The translations under genes were made by a program, and so were the position numbers. From positions 126,333 to 190,332 of the forward strand of contig PABP01000036.1 of the NCBI GenBank assembly GCA_002699585.1: a stretch of DNA of 64,000 nucleotides. The letters run 5' to 3'. Shown in pieces: positions 9,212-17,455 of this stretch. The notes under the pieces are model-generated. The model made no database searches, had not been told where the DNA came from, and saw nothing but the letters and a program-made list of their open reading frames with translations. The DNA is from Anaerolineaceae bacterium (GTDB lineage Bacteria > Chloroflexota > Anaerolineae > Aggregatilineales > Phototrophicaceae). Positions within the stretch are counted from its first letter, which is position 1, and each line of letters starts with the position of its first letter.

Positions 9212-9958
9212 TTAGTTTTGACGGTGGAAATACTCGACAAGCATGGTGCGGACGATACGCAAGCCGTCGCGAATGGCATTTAAGTTGCTGGTCCCATTTA
9301 TGCGTTCGGATTCAAAACTGGGTACTTCTGAGATTTTGAGTTTGGTCCGCAACGCACGGACATTCATCTCGGTCTCGATTTCAAATCCATCGGATTGGAG
9401 GTTTAGCGCGGGCAGGGTGTGCTTCCAGAAAGCGGCGTACCCGTAGCAGAGGTCAGAATAGCGGCCCCCGAAGAGCAAGCGTGCGACCATGAGCAGGCCA
9501 TAGTTGCCTAAATAACGATGGAACTCCATGTCCGACGTCCCGCCACCCTGCATAAAGCGGGAGCCTTTGACAAATTCTGCACCGGCCAGCAATGCACCCA
9601 CAAAAAGGGTGATTTCTTCAGGTGCCATTGATCCATCCGCATCGAGCATCACAATAATATCGCCACTAGCAGCCGAAAAACCGGCCCGAAGCGCAGCACC
9701 TTTGCCCTTGCGCGTTTCCATTACGATTTTTGCTTTTGGAAGAAGCTGAGTAGCGACTTCTACGGTGTTATCTGAGGAACGACCATCCACAATGACGACT
9801 TCGTCAATCCACTTCGGAATACGCGGCAAAACATGCGGCAGATTCTTGGCCTCATTAAGCGTCGGAATGACAACACTCACGGTTGGTGTTGTTCTTTCAG
9901 CACCCGGAAAAATTAACGGCGATTGAGGCTGCCCCTCAACTATTTTTGGTATGTACAT
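9212..9958 (-). CDS. GT2 glycosyltransferase, dolichyl-phosphate mannose synthase-like
   Basis: About 248 residues with VSVVIPTLNEAKNLPHVL at the start of the catalytic domain, VIVDGRSSDNT and the metal site VMLDADGSM. This pattern is that of DPM1/GtrB-like family 2 enzymes that often transfer a sugar to a polyprenyl phosphate. The frame is open upstream to 10051, but a strong AGGGGAG ends 6 bases before the ATG at 9958, which decides the start. It is the first gene of the - strand glycan operon. A regulator or promoter would be expected in the AT-rich stretch upstream. Confidence 0.85.
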   Translation of the reverse strand: MYIPKIVEGQPQSPLIFPGAERTTPTVSVVIPTLNEAKNLPHVLPRIPKWIDEVVIVDGRSSDNTVEVATQLLPKAKIVMETRKGKGAALRAGFSAASGDIIVMLDADGSMAPEEITLFVGALLAGAEFVKGSRFMQGGGTSDMEFHRYLGNYGLLMVARLLFGGRYSDLCYGYAAFWKHTLPALNLQSDGFEIETEMNVRALRTKLKISEVPSFESERINGTSNLNAIRDGLRIVRTMLVEYFHRQN

Positions 9959-11048
9959 GTTCAGCTCCCCTTGTAGCGACCCTTGTTCATAGACTCTACG
10001 GCAACGACTGTAAGGCGATAAAAGCAAATCGATAAATTCTATGTTGCCCACAATCTTATATTACCTTTTATTAAGAAATATATCCAAACATTCTAACAGC
10101 ATACCCATAAGCTACAATCCTGGCACCATTGCAGCCTCGTAATTAATCGTAATATTAAAGCGATCAAGATATCTAGGAACTGGTTATCATTGCCAACATA
10201 GCTGCTATTGTGACGACACCACCTAACAAACGCCTATCATTTCCTGAGTTTTTCAAGGCAAATGCCTGGAAAGTGGTACGCAAAAGAAAATCTTTGAAAG
10301 GTTCAACATGGAAAGCTTACTTTGTTGTATCCATGTTTTTGTCATACGTCCTATTCCAGTCAGTAAAGTTAAGCATCAATGATTTTGCAGGGCGCCAACA
10401 GCCCATGTCAAAAAGTCTACAATGAGTTTACGGGGACCGACCCAATAGGCTAATCTAGCGAATCGTCCAGAGATTTCGATACTATTCGGTTGTCAGTTAT
10501 TTGGAATGGCCTAAAAAACGAAGAAATTGCTAAGTAGTATTTTTTGTGATAGCAGGCTATAAGAATACCCACTTACGAAGTCATTTTCTCTACTGCGACA
10601 GTGTAAACTAAGCGTTTTATGTTTGTCAACATGTTGCGCTGGGATATGTGCCCTGTTTATAGTTGTGTTAAAGGTCATTTTTGCCCCATGTGGGTGCTTC
10701 TCGCTTCACTCTTAATCTTAGGCAGTGAAGATGGACCGTGTTGGTGGCTACTTGCGAGGCTCTTTGGCTCTTTCGTACGACTCAGTACTATCGTCCCAAC
10801 TTTTCCTTCATAAATTAGAGGCAGATTAATGTAATTATGGTATCATATTAAACATGTTATTTATCACTTTTGAATATCTTATTCGCATGTTAGAAGTAGT
10901 GTAATTCTTAAACTTACTCGACACCCTCCTCACATGTCTGAGTGTAAGCAAATCGTTTGCTTATAAGAACGTCAGCTAACGTTAACTCTCTTTAGCTTTA
11001 GAAAGCATAGAATTAGAGTGACCGTCTTAACGCTAAAAGGACTCTACG
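9959..11048. other. AT-rich intergenic stretch without a supported gene
   Basis: Over 1 kb of AT-rich DNA separates the glycan operon from the next + strand gene. Two short open frames exist here (10210-10425 and 10619-10813, both +), but neither has a clear ribosome binding site, a recognisable domain or convincing codon use. A perfect inverted repeat is present near the right end. The composition contrasts with flanking genes and suggests decayed or foreign DNA. No tRNA or transposase remnant was recognised. Confidence 0.5.
10945..10963. promoter_or_regulatory. perfect 8-bp inverted repeat, possible operator
   Basis: The sequence TAAGCAAA-TCG-TTTGCTTA is a perfect dyad of two 8-base arms around a 3-base spacer. 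It lies about 85 bases upstream of the gene at 11049 and has no U-tract, so an operator is more likely than a terminator. No regulator is assigned. Confidence 0.35.
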
Positions 11049-11339
11049 ATGTTTCGTGTTCTACGTAATCCAAGCCACGATCGTCCAGGAAACAAGGGGA
11101 TTCTACAAGTTCGCGAGATCCTAACCTCCGACTCAAAAGCCTTCGTTTCTGACGATCTTCTCAAGCTGATGTATCGAATGACGAAGAATGATGTTCAACA
11201 GACAGTGCTCATGGCCCTGGGATATATCATCCAGAGATTGGAAATCCTCCAAGAAAGTGACAAAAAAAATCAAGCAAAATATGCTGAACAGCTGGCCTAC
11301 TTTCAGAATTTGCTTGAAGAGCAGCAAGAAAGACAATAG
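11049..11339 (+). CDS. hypothetical protein with C-terminal coiled coil
   Basis: A 96-residue, soluble, charged protein. About residues 60-96 are rich in Glu, Gln and Lys with heptad-like leucines (IIQRLEILQES onward), which predicts a coiled coil. A purine-rich AAAAGGA precedes the ATG. No family is recognised. It stands alone between an AT-rich gap and a secreted-protein gene. The codon use is AT-leaning compared with the glycan operon to the left, so it may belong to the same acquired stretch. Confidence 0.5.
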   Translation: MFRVLRNPSHDRPGNKGILQVREILTSDSKAFVSDDLLKLMYRMTKNDVQQTVLMALGYIIQRLEILQESDKKNQAKYAEQLAYFQNLLEEQQERQ

Positions 11340-11470
11340 AATACAGTAGACAAGCGTGGTTATCCTCCGGGATCGTTGGCCTGGTGTGACCATTTACCTA
11401 CATCGGATCTTGCTCTTTTTTGTATGCTTGTTTCATCACATCGTTGGAATATCACTGAGGGCCCAATGTG

Positions 11471-13861
11471 ATGCACTTCTCAAAAGGCGGATCTGATCGA
11501 CGCTTTATTTATGTTTTGTTTCTCGCGCTCCTTATTGTCTTTGGCATATTTTTGCCCTCAGCGGCCAAAACCGTTGGTACCATCTATTATGTAGACGCAG
11601 TCAATGGGTCTGATAGCAACACAGGCACAGACCCAGCGCAGGCGTGGCGTACAGCCGTCCATGCGCTCAGCCAGCCCTTTAACCCAGGCGATAGTATTCT
11701 CTTCCGTCGGGGACAAATTTTCAGTTCCGCTGAAGAGGCGCTCCTCAGCAGCAATGGCACCGATGCCAACCCCATCATCATTGATGCTTATGACACGGGT
11801 GCCGCCCCCATCATCCAAAATCTCAACAGCTTCATCTATAGTACAGCTATCCGCATTGATGGCGATCATGTGGAGATTTCGAATCTGAACATCGCCTTTG
11901 CCAATGAGTTCGGATTGCTCATTTATGGCGATTATGTAAAGGTGCATACGCTGGAGATTAGCAACACCGGCATCGCTATCGGCATCAACGGCGATTATGC
12001 CCTTATTGAAAATAGCTTCATCCATGACTTGAGGATGATTACCAACGACAGCACGCCCAATAATGATTACGGTGCGATGGGCATCCTCATCAACCGAGGC
12101 AGCAATGCCACTATCACGCACAATCGGTTTATCGATATTCTTGAGCCGAGTATGGACTATGGCACGGATGGCGCGCCCTTCGAAATCTACGCAGAAGACG
12201 ACCTCACCAACCTGACCTTCGCCTATAACTACATCGAAAACTGCGACAACCTGTTTGAAGCCGGGTCCTACCAGCACAAGACCATATCCAACATTTTGAT
12301 CCACCATAACATTATTGTGGAGTGTGCCGGGGCGGTCGTCGTCCATGCGGCAGGCAGCGGCAGTGCTTTTGAGGTCGTGGTTGATGGCATCTTTTTCGAC
12401 AACAATACGCTGAAGAATACGAATATTATGTGGGTCGCCAACCAGATGTCGCCGCCCAGGGTGTTCGTGCGCAACAATATTTTTGTCTATGATGCGATTG
12501 GAAATGCTGCCAGCCATAACGGGTACTACCAGCATATCAACAATATTTACTACGCACCTGATCTTACAAATGACTGGCAGATTGGGCTGACGCTCGACGC
12601 GACTGAGCGTATCGTCAACCCGCTGCTGAACTCGGACTATACATTGGCTGCGAACAGCCCCGCAATTGATACTGGAACGGAGTGGGTATCCTACCCAGCG
12701 ACTGACTATCGCGGGTATGCTTTTCCGCAGGGCCTCGCGCCCGATATCGGTGCGATGGAGTCTGGGGTTGCCAGCCCACCGACACCTACGGCAACGCTCA
12801 TCCCAGCCCCTACCAGCCTGCCTGCTAATTACTCTTTTGGGCTGTACCAGCAGGGACAGTGGCTATTCTATACCATCGACGGGAATCAATTTTCTGATTC
12901 CCGTTTTCAATTCGGCCCGCAGGAAGGCGGTTGGCAGGCCGTCATTGGTGATTGGAATGGCGACGGTACCGACGACATCGGCGTTTATAGACATGGCAAC
13001 TGGATGCTCAGGAGTGCCACCGATGATGGCGTCGTTGATTTGGATGTCGCTTACGGGTTGAATGAGGACGGTTGGGTGCCGTTACTCGGTGATTGGAATA
13101 ATGATGGGACAGATACGGTCGGCCTGTTTAAGGACGGCGTATTCTTGCTGCGAAACAGCAACACATCTGGCCCCGCCAACTACACCATCAATATCGGCAG
13201 CGGGAGCAGCATTCCGATTGTTGGCGATTGGGATGGGGATGGGGTCGATACGGTCGGGGTCTATTCCAATGGCGTTTTCACGCTGATGAATAGCAACACC
13301 ACGCCTCAGATATTCACGACCGTCACTTTCGGGCCCACAGGTTGGCTGCCCATCGCAGGCGATTGGAACACGGACACAATCGATACCATTGGTGTTTTCC
13401 AAAACGGCCTTTGGCGCATGCGCAATAGCAATACGACTGGCCCGGTTGAAGTCGGCTTTCGATATGGGGATATGACAGGCGGATGGCAGCCACTGGCCAA
13501 CTATAATGGCTCGCCTGGTAACTTGAACCGCCTGTTTGCAGCATCGGTACCCACGCCGCGCGTGAGGTCGATACCGGGTGCATCCTATGCCACTTCGACG
13601 CCAGATGACACACATACAAATGGCGTTGACGCTGCTTCAACAGAAGTACTTCCAATTCAGCCGATTGCAAGTGCCACAGCAACACAACCTATATCAACTT
13701 CAACAGAGCTTGCCCCACCTGCAAGCCCCACATGGATAGACATTAGCCCGACACCTACCTTCACGCCAATAGAAGTCACGCCCGCACCAACAGAAACCAG
13801 TGTCGTGCCAACAGAAATAAGCCCTACTGCTGAACCATCACAGACCCATGAAGCGCCGTGA
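11471..13861 (+). CDS. secreted beta-helix protein with FG-GAP-like repeats
   Basis: About 796 residues. A signal peptide is visible (RRFIYVLFLALLIVFGIF, then SAAKT). Residues ~38-430 start with YYVDAVNGSDSNTGTDP, the mark of right-handed parallel beta-helix domains (DUF1565/pectate-lyase-like), with many N-rich turns. A Pro/Thr linker follows, then about five repeats of roughly 45 residues of the type GDWNGDGTDDIGVYR, resembling FG-GAP/VCBS calcium-binding blades. The C-terminal ~130 residues are Pro/Thr/Ser-rich and probably span the wall. It is likely a surface carbohydrate-binding or -cleaving protein; no catalytic residues are identified. The ATG at 11471 is chosen over GTG at 11468. Confidence 0.72.
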   Translation: MHFSKGGSDRRFIYVLFLALLIVFGIFLPSAAKTVGTIYYVDAVNGSDSNTGTDPAQAWRTAVHALSQPFNPGDSILFRRGQIFSSAEEALLSSNGTDANPIIIDAYDTGAAPIIQNLNSFIYSTAIRIDGDHVEISNLNIAFANEFGLLIYGDYVKVHTLEISNTGIAIGINGDYALIENSFIHDLRMITNDSTPNNDYGAMGILINRGSNATITHNRFIDILEPSMDYGTDGAPFEIYAEDDLTNLTFAYNYIENCDNLFEAGSYQHKTISNILIHHNIIVECAGAVVVHAAGSGSAFEVVVDGIFFDNNTLKNTNIMWVANQMSPPRVFVRNNIFVYDAIGNAASHNGYYQHINNIYYAPDLTNDWQIGLTLDATERIVNPLLNSDYTLAANSPAIDTGTEWVSYPATDYRGYAFPQGLAPDIGAMESGVASPPTPTATLIPAPTSLPANYSFGLYQQGQWLFYTIDGNQFSDSRFQFGPQEGGWQAVIGDWNGDGTDDIGVYRHGNWMLRSATDDGVVDLDVAYGLNEDGWVPLLGDWNNDGTDTVGLFKDGVFLLRNSNTSGPANYTINIGSGSSIPIVGDWDGDGVDTVGVYSNGVFTLMNSNTTPQIFTTVTFGPTGWLPIAGDWNTDTIDTIGVFQNGLWRMRNSNTTGPVEVGFRYGDMTGGWQPLANYNGSPGNLNRLFAASVPTPRVRSIPGASYATSTPDDTHTNGVDAASTEVLPIQPIASATATQPISTSTELAPPASPTWIDISPTPTFTPIEVTPAPTETSVVPTEISPTAEPSQTHEAP

Positions 13862-13958
13862 ATCCTCTGGTAGACACAAACCAGAAGGTCATAGGCTGGC
13901 TGGCTAAACAATGGGGTCTGATAGGGCTTACTGCAATGAAAGAGATTTAAAGAAAAAA

Positions 13959-13987
13959 CCCAGCATAGCCAAGTATGCTGGGATTTT
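13959..13987. terminator. bidirectional intrinsic terminator
   Basis: A perfect 9-bp stem, CCCAGCATA / TATGCTGGG, with a 6-base loop. It has an A-run on the left and a T-run on the right, so it can stop both the + strand secreted-protein gene and the convergent aldo-keto reductase gene. Confidence 0.85.
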
Positions 13988-14018
13988 CTCAACTTAGGGT
14001 TACTTCAATGCGATGCTT

Positions 14019-15014
14019 TTATGACTCGTAGGGTTCCGGCTTGTTGTCCAGAACGCCCTCGATTTTTTCCATGACATCGTCGGTCAACTGGCGTGCAATA
14101 TCAATCGCACCCAGGTTGTCCTTGATCTGGTGCAGTTTGGTCGCACCCGTGATGGCTGTGCTGACGTTCGGGTTCTTGATGGCCCATGCCAGGGCGAGCT
14201 GCGCCATCGACGCGCCGAGTTCTTCCGCGATGGTGCTTAGTTCGCGGACTTTGGCAATGGCAGCCTGACCTTCATCGCTCATCAGACGATCACGCAGCCA
14301 ACTGTAGCTTTCCAGCGCCATGCGGGAGTCATCCGGCACGCCATTGTTGTACTTACCCGTCAAAATACCGGATGCCAACGGCGACCAGATAGTCGTTCCG
14401 AGGCCAATTTCATCATAGAGACGACCATACTCGATCTCAAAACGCTCACGAGTCAGCATGTTGTACTGGGGCTGCTCCATGGTCGGCGGGACGAGGTTGT
14501 ACTGACGAGCAACGCTATAAGCTTGCATGATCTCCTGCGCCGACCACTCCGAGGTGCCCCAATAAAGCACTTTGCCCTGGGCGATCAAATCAGACATCGC
14601 ACGGACGGTTTCTTCAATCGGGACTTCCGGATCAGGGCGATGGCAGAAATACAGGTCGAGATAATCGACATTGAGGCGTTCCATCGCTTGATGGCAGGCA
14701 TCAATGATGTGCTTGCGCGACAAACCACGTTGAATCGGTGACGGATTATCTACCGCACCGCCGAAGACCTTGCTGGATACGATATAGCTATCCCGACGCC
14801 AACCGGTCTGCTTGAGCACTTCGCCCATGATGGTTTCGGCTTCGCCCTTAGCATAGACCTCGGCATTGTCGAAGAAGTTCATGCCTGCATCATAGCAAGT
14901 CGTCATGATTTCCTTAGCGGCATCGACCCCTAACTGGTTGGAGAACGATACCCAAGCGCCATAGGACAAGACGCTCACTTGCAAACCACTACTTCCTAAA
15001 CGACGATATTCCAC
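14019..15014 (-). CDS. aldo-keto reductase, K+ channel beta-subunit-like
   Basis: A 331-residue (alpha/beta)8 barrel NADPH-dependent reductase. The catalytic tetrad is complete: Asp49, Tyr54, Lys82 and His125 (DNAEVY, SSKVFG, CHRPD). The N-terminus MEYRRLGSSGLQVS and the SPLASGILTGKYN segment place it near the Kv-beta/YghZ/MgrA branch, which reduces aldehydes such as methylglyoxal. The start is GTG at 15014, supported by AAGGAGT about 10 bases upstream; no better ATG is present. It appears monocistronic and ends at a shared bidirectional terminator. Confidence 0.88.
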   Translation of the reverse strand: MEYRRLGSSGLQVSVLSYGAWVSFSNQLGVDAAKEIMTTCYDAGMNFFDNAEVYAKGEAETIMGEVLKQTGWRRDSYIVSSKVFGGAVDNPSPIQRGLSRKHIIDACHQAMERLNVDYLDLYFCHRPDPEVPIEETVRAMSDLIAQGKVLYWGTSEWSAQEIMQAYSVARQYNLVPPTMEQPQYNMLTRERFEIEYGRLYDEIGLGTTIWSPLASGILTGKYNNGVPDDSRMALESYSWLRDRLMSDEGQAAIAKVRELSTIAEELGASMAQLALAWAIKNPNVSTAITGATKLHQIKDNLGAIDIARQLTDDVMEKIEGVLDNKPEPYES

Positions 15015-15135
15015 TGTAGTGCACTCCTTAGATTACCTTTACTCGTCAGCTATTATACCTGCTCTACTCATATCCAATTTGTCATCACATATGGCCAATG
15101 TTCTGCTTAACGACTGCGTGCCTGTGAGAGCGGAA

Positions 15136-15164
15136 AACAAAAAGAGCGCGACAGATTGTCGCGC
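15136..15164 (-). terminator. intrinsic terminator of the cysteine synthase gene
   Basis: An 8-bp stem, GCGCGACA / TGTCGCGC, with a 3-base loop, followed on the - strand by a T-rich tract. It lies about 20 bases after the stop codon at 15185. Confidence 0.8.
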
Positions 15165-15184
15165 CCGTTTATATAAAAGAGAGG

Positions 15185-16162
15185 TTACTGCTGCCAGAAG
15201 GGTTCTGACAGGTATTTGTAGGCATTATCCGGGAAGATGGTAATGACCACGCCCGGTTGTGCCTTTTCGGCCAGATCATTGGCGACCTGCACCGCAGCGA
15301 CCATCGCCGCCGCCGCACTGATGCCAACCAGATAGCCTTCTTCGCGTGCCAGACGGCGGGCCATCTCGTAGCTGGCTTCGGTTTCGACAGCCAGGTCACG
15401 ATCCGCCAGGGAAGCATCATAAATACCGGGCTTGATAGCTGTTTCCATGTGCTTCCAACCTTCGATGCCTGTGAAGGCACTATCTGGCTGGGCAGAGATA
15501 ATCTCAATGGCCGGGTTGTATTCTTTTAAGCGGCGGCTGGTGCCGACGAAGGTACCGCTGGTGCCTAACCCGGCGACAAAATGGGTAATCGCCCCACCCG
15601 TCTGCTCCCATATTTCTGGGGCAGTGGTGTGATAATGGGCCTGCCAGTTGGCCGGGTTGTTGTACTGATTGGCATAAAAGTACCGATCCGGCTCGCGCTC
15701 GGCCAGCTCACGGACGGCACGGATGGCGCCATCGCTGCCTTCGAGCGGATCGGTCAGTTCGATCTCGACGCCATAGGCGCGCAAGATCGCCATGCGTTCC
15801 GGGCTGGCGTTGGCTGGAATGAACAGTTTGACTTTGTAGCCACGCACGGCCCCCAGCATGGCATAAGCGATGCCTGTGTTGCCGCTGGTGCTGTCCATCA
15901 ACGTCATACCGGGCTTGAGCAGACCATCTTTTTCCGCTTGCAGCACGATGCTATAAGCGGCACGGTCTTTGACACTGCCGCCGGGGTTGGCCCACTCGGC
16001 TTTGGCATACACGGCGATGTCCTGCGGCAGGTGTGAGGTGATGTTCCGAAAGCTCAACAGCGGCGTATTGCCAATCTGGGACTCCAGGCTGGCCGACTGA
16101 ATCGGCGCATGGTGCGCGTTCGGCGCGCTGTATGGAGATGTGATTCGACGTAATGCGCTCAT
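15185..16162 (-). CDS. cysteine synthase (PLP-dependent, CysK/CysM family)
   Basis: A 325-residue fold-type II PLP enzyme. The Schiff-base lysine is Lys65 in NPGGSVKDRAA, the phosphate-binding SGNTG follows at about 93-97, and GLGTSGTFVG provides the second glycine loop. It should make cysteine from O-acetylserine (or O-phosphoserine) and sulfide. GAGAGGAA precedes the ATG. The gene is monocistronic, ends at a strong hairpin, and is preceded by a leader of more than 200 bases containing a nested double hairpin, so attenuation is possible. CysK and CysM specificity cannot be separated by eye. Confidence 0.9.
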   Translation of the reverse strand: MSALRRITSPYSAPNAHHAPIQSASLESQIGNTPLLSFRNITSHLPQDIAVYAKAEWANPGGSVKDRAAYSIVLQAEKDGLLKPGMTLMDSTSGNTGIAYAMLGAVRGYKVKLFIPANASPERMAILRAYGVEIELTDPLEGSDGAIRAVRELAEREPDRYFYANQYNNPANWQAHYHTTAPEIWEQTGGAITHFVAGLGTSGTFVGTSRRLKEYNPAIEIISAQPDSAFTGIEGWKHMETAIKPGIYDASLADRDLAVETEASYEMARRLAREEGYLVGISAAAAMVAAVQVANDLAEKAQPGVVITIFPDNAYKYLSEPFWQQ

Positions 16163-16304
16163 GGGCGACAGGGTTCCTCTCTTAAGGTATTTGTCTTCAT
16201 GCGTGTCTTACACAGTCTTTGGTCCAGGTTGACCCTTACTTGCAACAGGTGGGCGTGCCAACGACCGGGTCCCTGCTGCACGGGCTTTAACGCTATGATG
16301 AAGC

Positions 16305-16385
16305 AAAAAAGCCAACGGGCAGCAAAAAAGCGCGATCAAACCTACCCACTTTGGTGGGGTAGTCCGCGCTCTGCTAACCGTTGGC
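16305..16385 (-). terminator. nested double hairpin with two U-tracts, possible attenuator
   Basis: The outer arms GCCAACGG (16311-16318) and CCGTTGGC (16378-16385) are perfect complements. Inside them CTGC/GCAG, CGCGC/GCGCG and an 8-bp CTACCC-type stem pair in register. On the - strand a run of six T follows the inner hairpin and a second run of six T follows the outer one. It sits about 150 bases before the cysteine synthase start, so it could be a terminator for globin or a regulatory leader for cysteine synthase. Confidence 0.6.
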
Positions 16386-16616
16386 TTGTGTTGTCTTAGC
16401 CTGTGTTATTGCCTAGAGTTCTGGACTACCGATGTGTCTCCAGACAACAACAACATTGCGTATAGTGTGCCATTGATGATGGCTCCTGATGTTTAACTGC
16501 GCATAGTGTAAATCGGCCAGATGAGTAAGTCAACAAGCTGAGATCAAAAGATTGTTAAAAACGCAATCTCTGGACAAATGGCACGGTATTGCCTATGCAA
16601 AGTCACCTATATAGCA

Positions 16617-16658
16617 ACACCCTCTAGACGATGCCGCCAGAGGGTGTCTTTCGTTTTT
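16617..16658 (+). terminator. hairpin with + strand U-tract
   Basis: A perfect 9-bp stem, ACACCCTCT / AGAGGGTGT, with a 13-base loop, then CTTTCGTTTTT on the + strand. The only gene ending nearby is globin on the opposite strand, where no good U-tract follows. It may therefore end an unannotated + strand transcript or act weakly for globin. Confidence 0.5.
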
Positions 16659-16707
16659 CAGTTTGGGATAAGCTAAGTCTTATCGCTGATGCACGCCACG
16701 ATCTCAA

Positions 16708-17151
16708 TCAGGCGTACATTGAGTATGAATGGGATGTCGTGCTGTTGCCCCCACGTGGGGACTGCATGGCCTCGGCCACTCGGTTATAAAGTATGCGCCA
16801 AGCTTCGCCAATTTCCGGGGTATAGCGATCTCCCATAACCTCAGCCAAGGAATTGGAAAACGCAACTCCCATCTTACTAAAATGGCGTGGCTTTAAGTGC
16901 AAGCGCTTATGTATATGGCCCAGTTCGCGCAAGACAATATTCAGATGATCGGGTTCATCGATGGTATGCACGATGCGAATCATCATCTTCATAAAGTGTT
17001 TGCGTTGGCTTTCGAGATCGGTAAACATGGGAGCCACTTCTGGCATGGCAGCCAGAATATGGTCATAAAACAACTTGCCCATCTGATCTGCGTCCAGATG
17101 GAGCAATGTATAGTGAAGCAGCAATTTTTGGCGACTGGTCACTGGTGACAT
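16708..17151 (-). CDS. single-domain globin
   Basis: A 147-residue protein with the globin fold of the flavohaemoglobin/Vitreoscilla type. Tyr29 (KLFYDHIL) fits the distal B10 tyrosine, and the F-helix motif GHIHKRLHLKPRHF gives proximal His81, aligning with the Hmp H-K-H-x3-I-x-P block. There is no reductase domain, so it is a single-domain globin, probably used in O2 or NO handling or sensing. The last ~20 residues are Ser/Thr/His-rich and extra to the fold. It is monocistronic. Confidence 0.78.
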   Translation of the reverse strand: MSPVTSRQKLLLHYTLLHLDADQMGKLFYDHILAAMPEVAPMFTDLESQRKHFMKMMIRIVHTIDEPDHLNIVLRELGHIHKRLHLKPRHFSKMGVAFSNSLAEVMGDRYTPEIGEAWRILYNRVAEAMQSPRGGNSTTSHSYSMYA

Positions 17152-17455
17152 ATCTACATCCGCACACTACCAATTAAAGTCAATAATAATATAGGAAAAC
17201 CGAAAGAATACTTAAGATTACGAGAACATATACGATTTCCTATATATTCAGTTATACCGCAGGAATCATAACAGAACTATTAAAGAAGCCGTCAAAAAGC
17301 GAGAAAAACTGTGTAAGTTCTCGTAAAAATTGCTTGATATGACGATGCAATATGATCTAGTGTGAAGATGTAGCCGTGCCGTATGCATCCTGCAACGGGC
17401 GACTACAAACAACTGAATAGGCAAGACCTCAACATAAGGAGAGAGGAACGCTATT
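17152..17455. other. divergent intergenic region
   Basis: About 300 bases of AT-rich DNA between the globin gene (leftward) and the large + strand gene at 17456. It should hold both promoters. I see a TATGAT at about 17350 but no convincing -35, and no RNA gene or repeat. Confidence 0.4.

Larger units (their letters stand above)
16163..16707. other. 545-bp intergenic region with two structured hairpins
   Basis: This gap lies between cysteine synthase and globin, both on the - strand. It holds a long nested hairpin with two U-tracts on the - strand and a separate hairpin with a U-tract on the + strand. A near-repeat GCGYATAGTGT occurs twice around 16458 and 16500. No tRNA, tmRNA, RNase P or SRP RNA signature was recognised, and no coding frame is supported. 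Confidence 0.6.

Noticed and set aside
10210-10425. 71-codon + strand frame in the AT-rich gap
   Set aside because: No ribosome binding site and no recognised pattern; it has one hydrophobic stretch but could be chance.
10619-10813. 64-codon + strand frame in the AT-rich gap
   Set aside because: No upstream signal and odd Cys/Trp composition.
11558-12535. Long - strand frame of 325 codons
   Set aside because: It lies fully inside the beta-helix gene on the other strand and has no domain pattern; the + strand protein has a signal peptide and clear motifs.
16305-16385. T-box or SAM riboswitch before cysteine synthase
   Set aside because: The T-box consensus and SAM-I core are not present; only a hairpin/attenuator claim is made.
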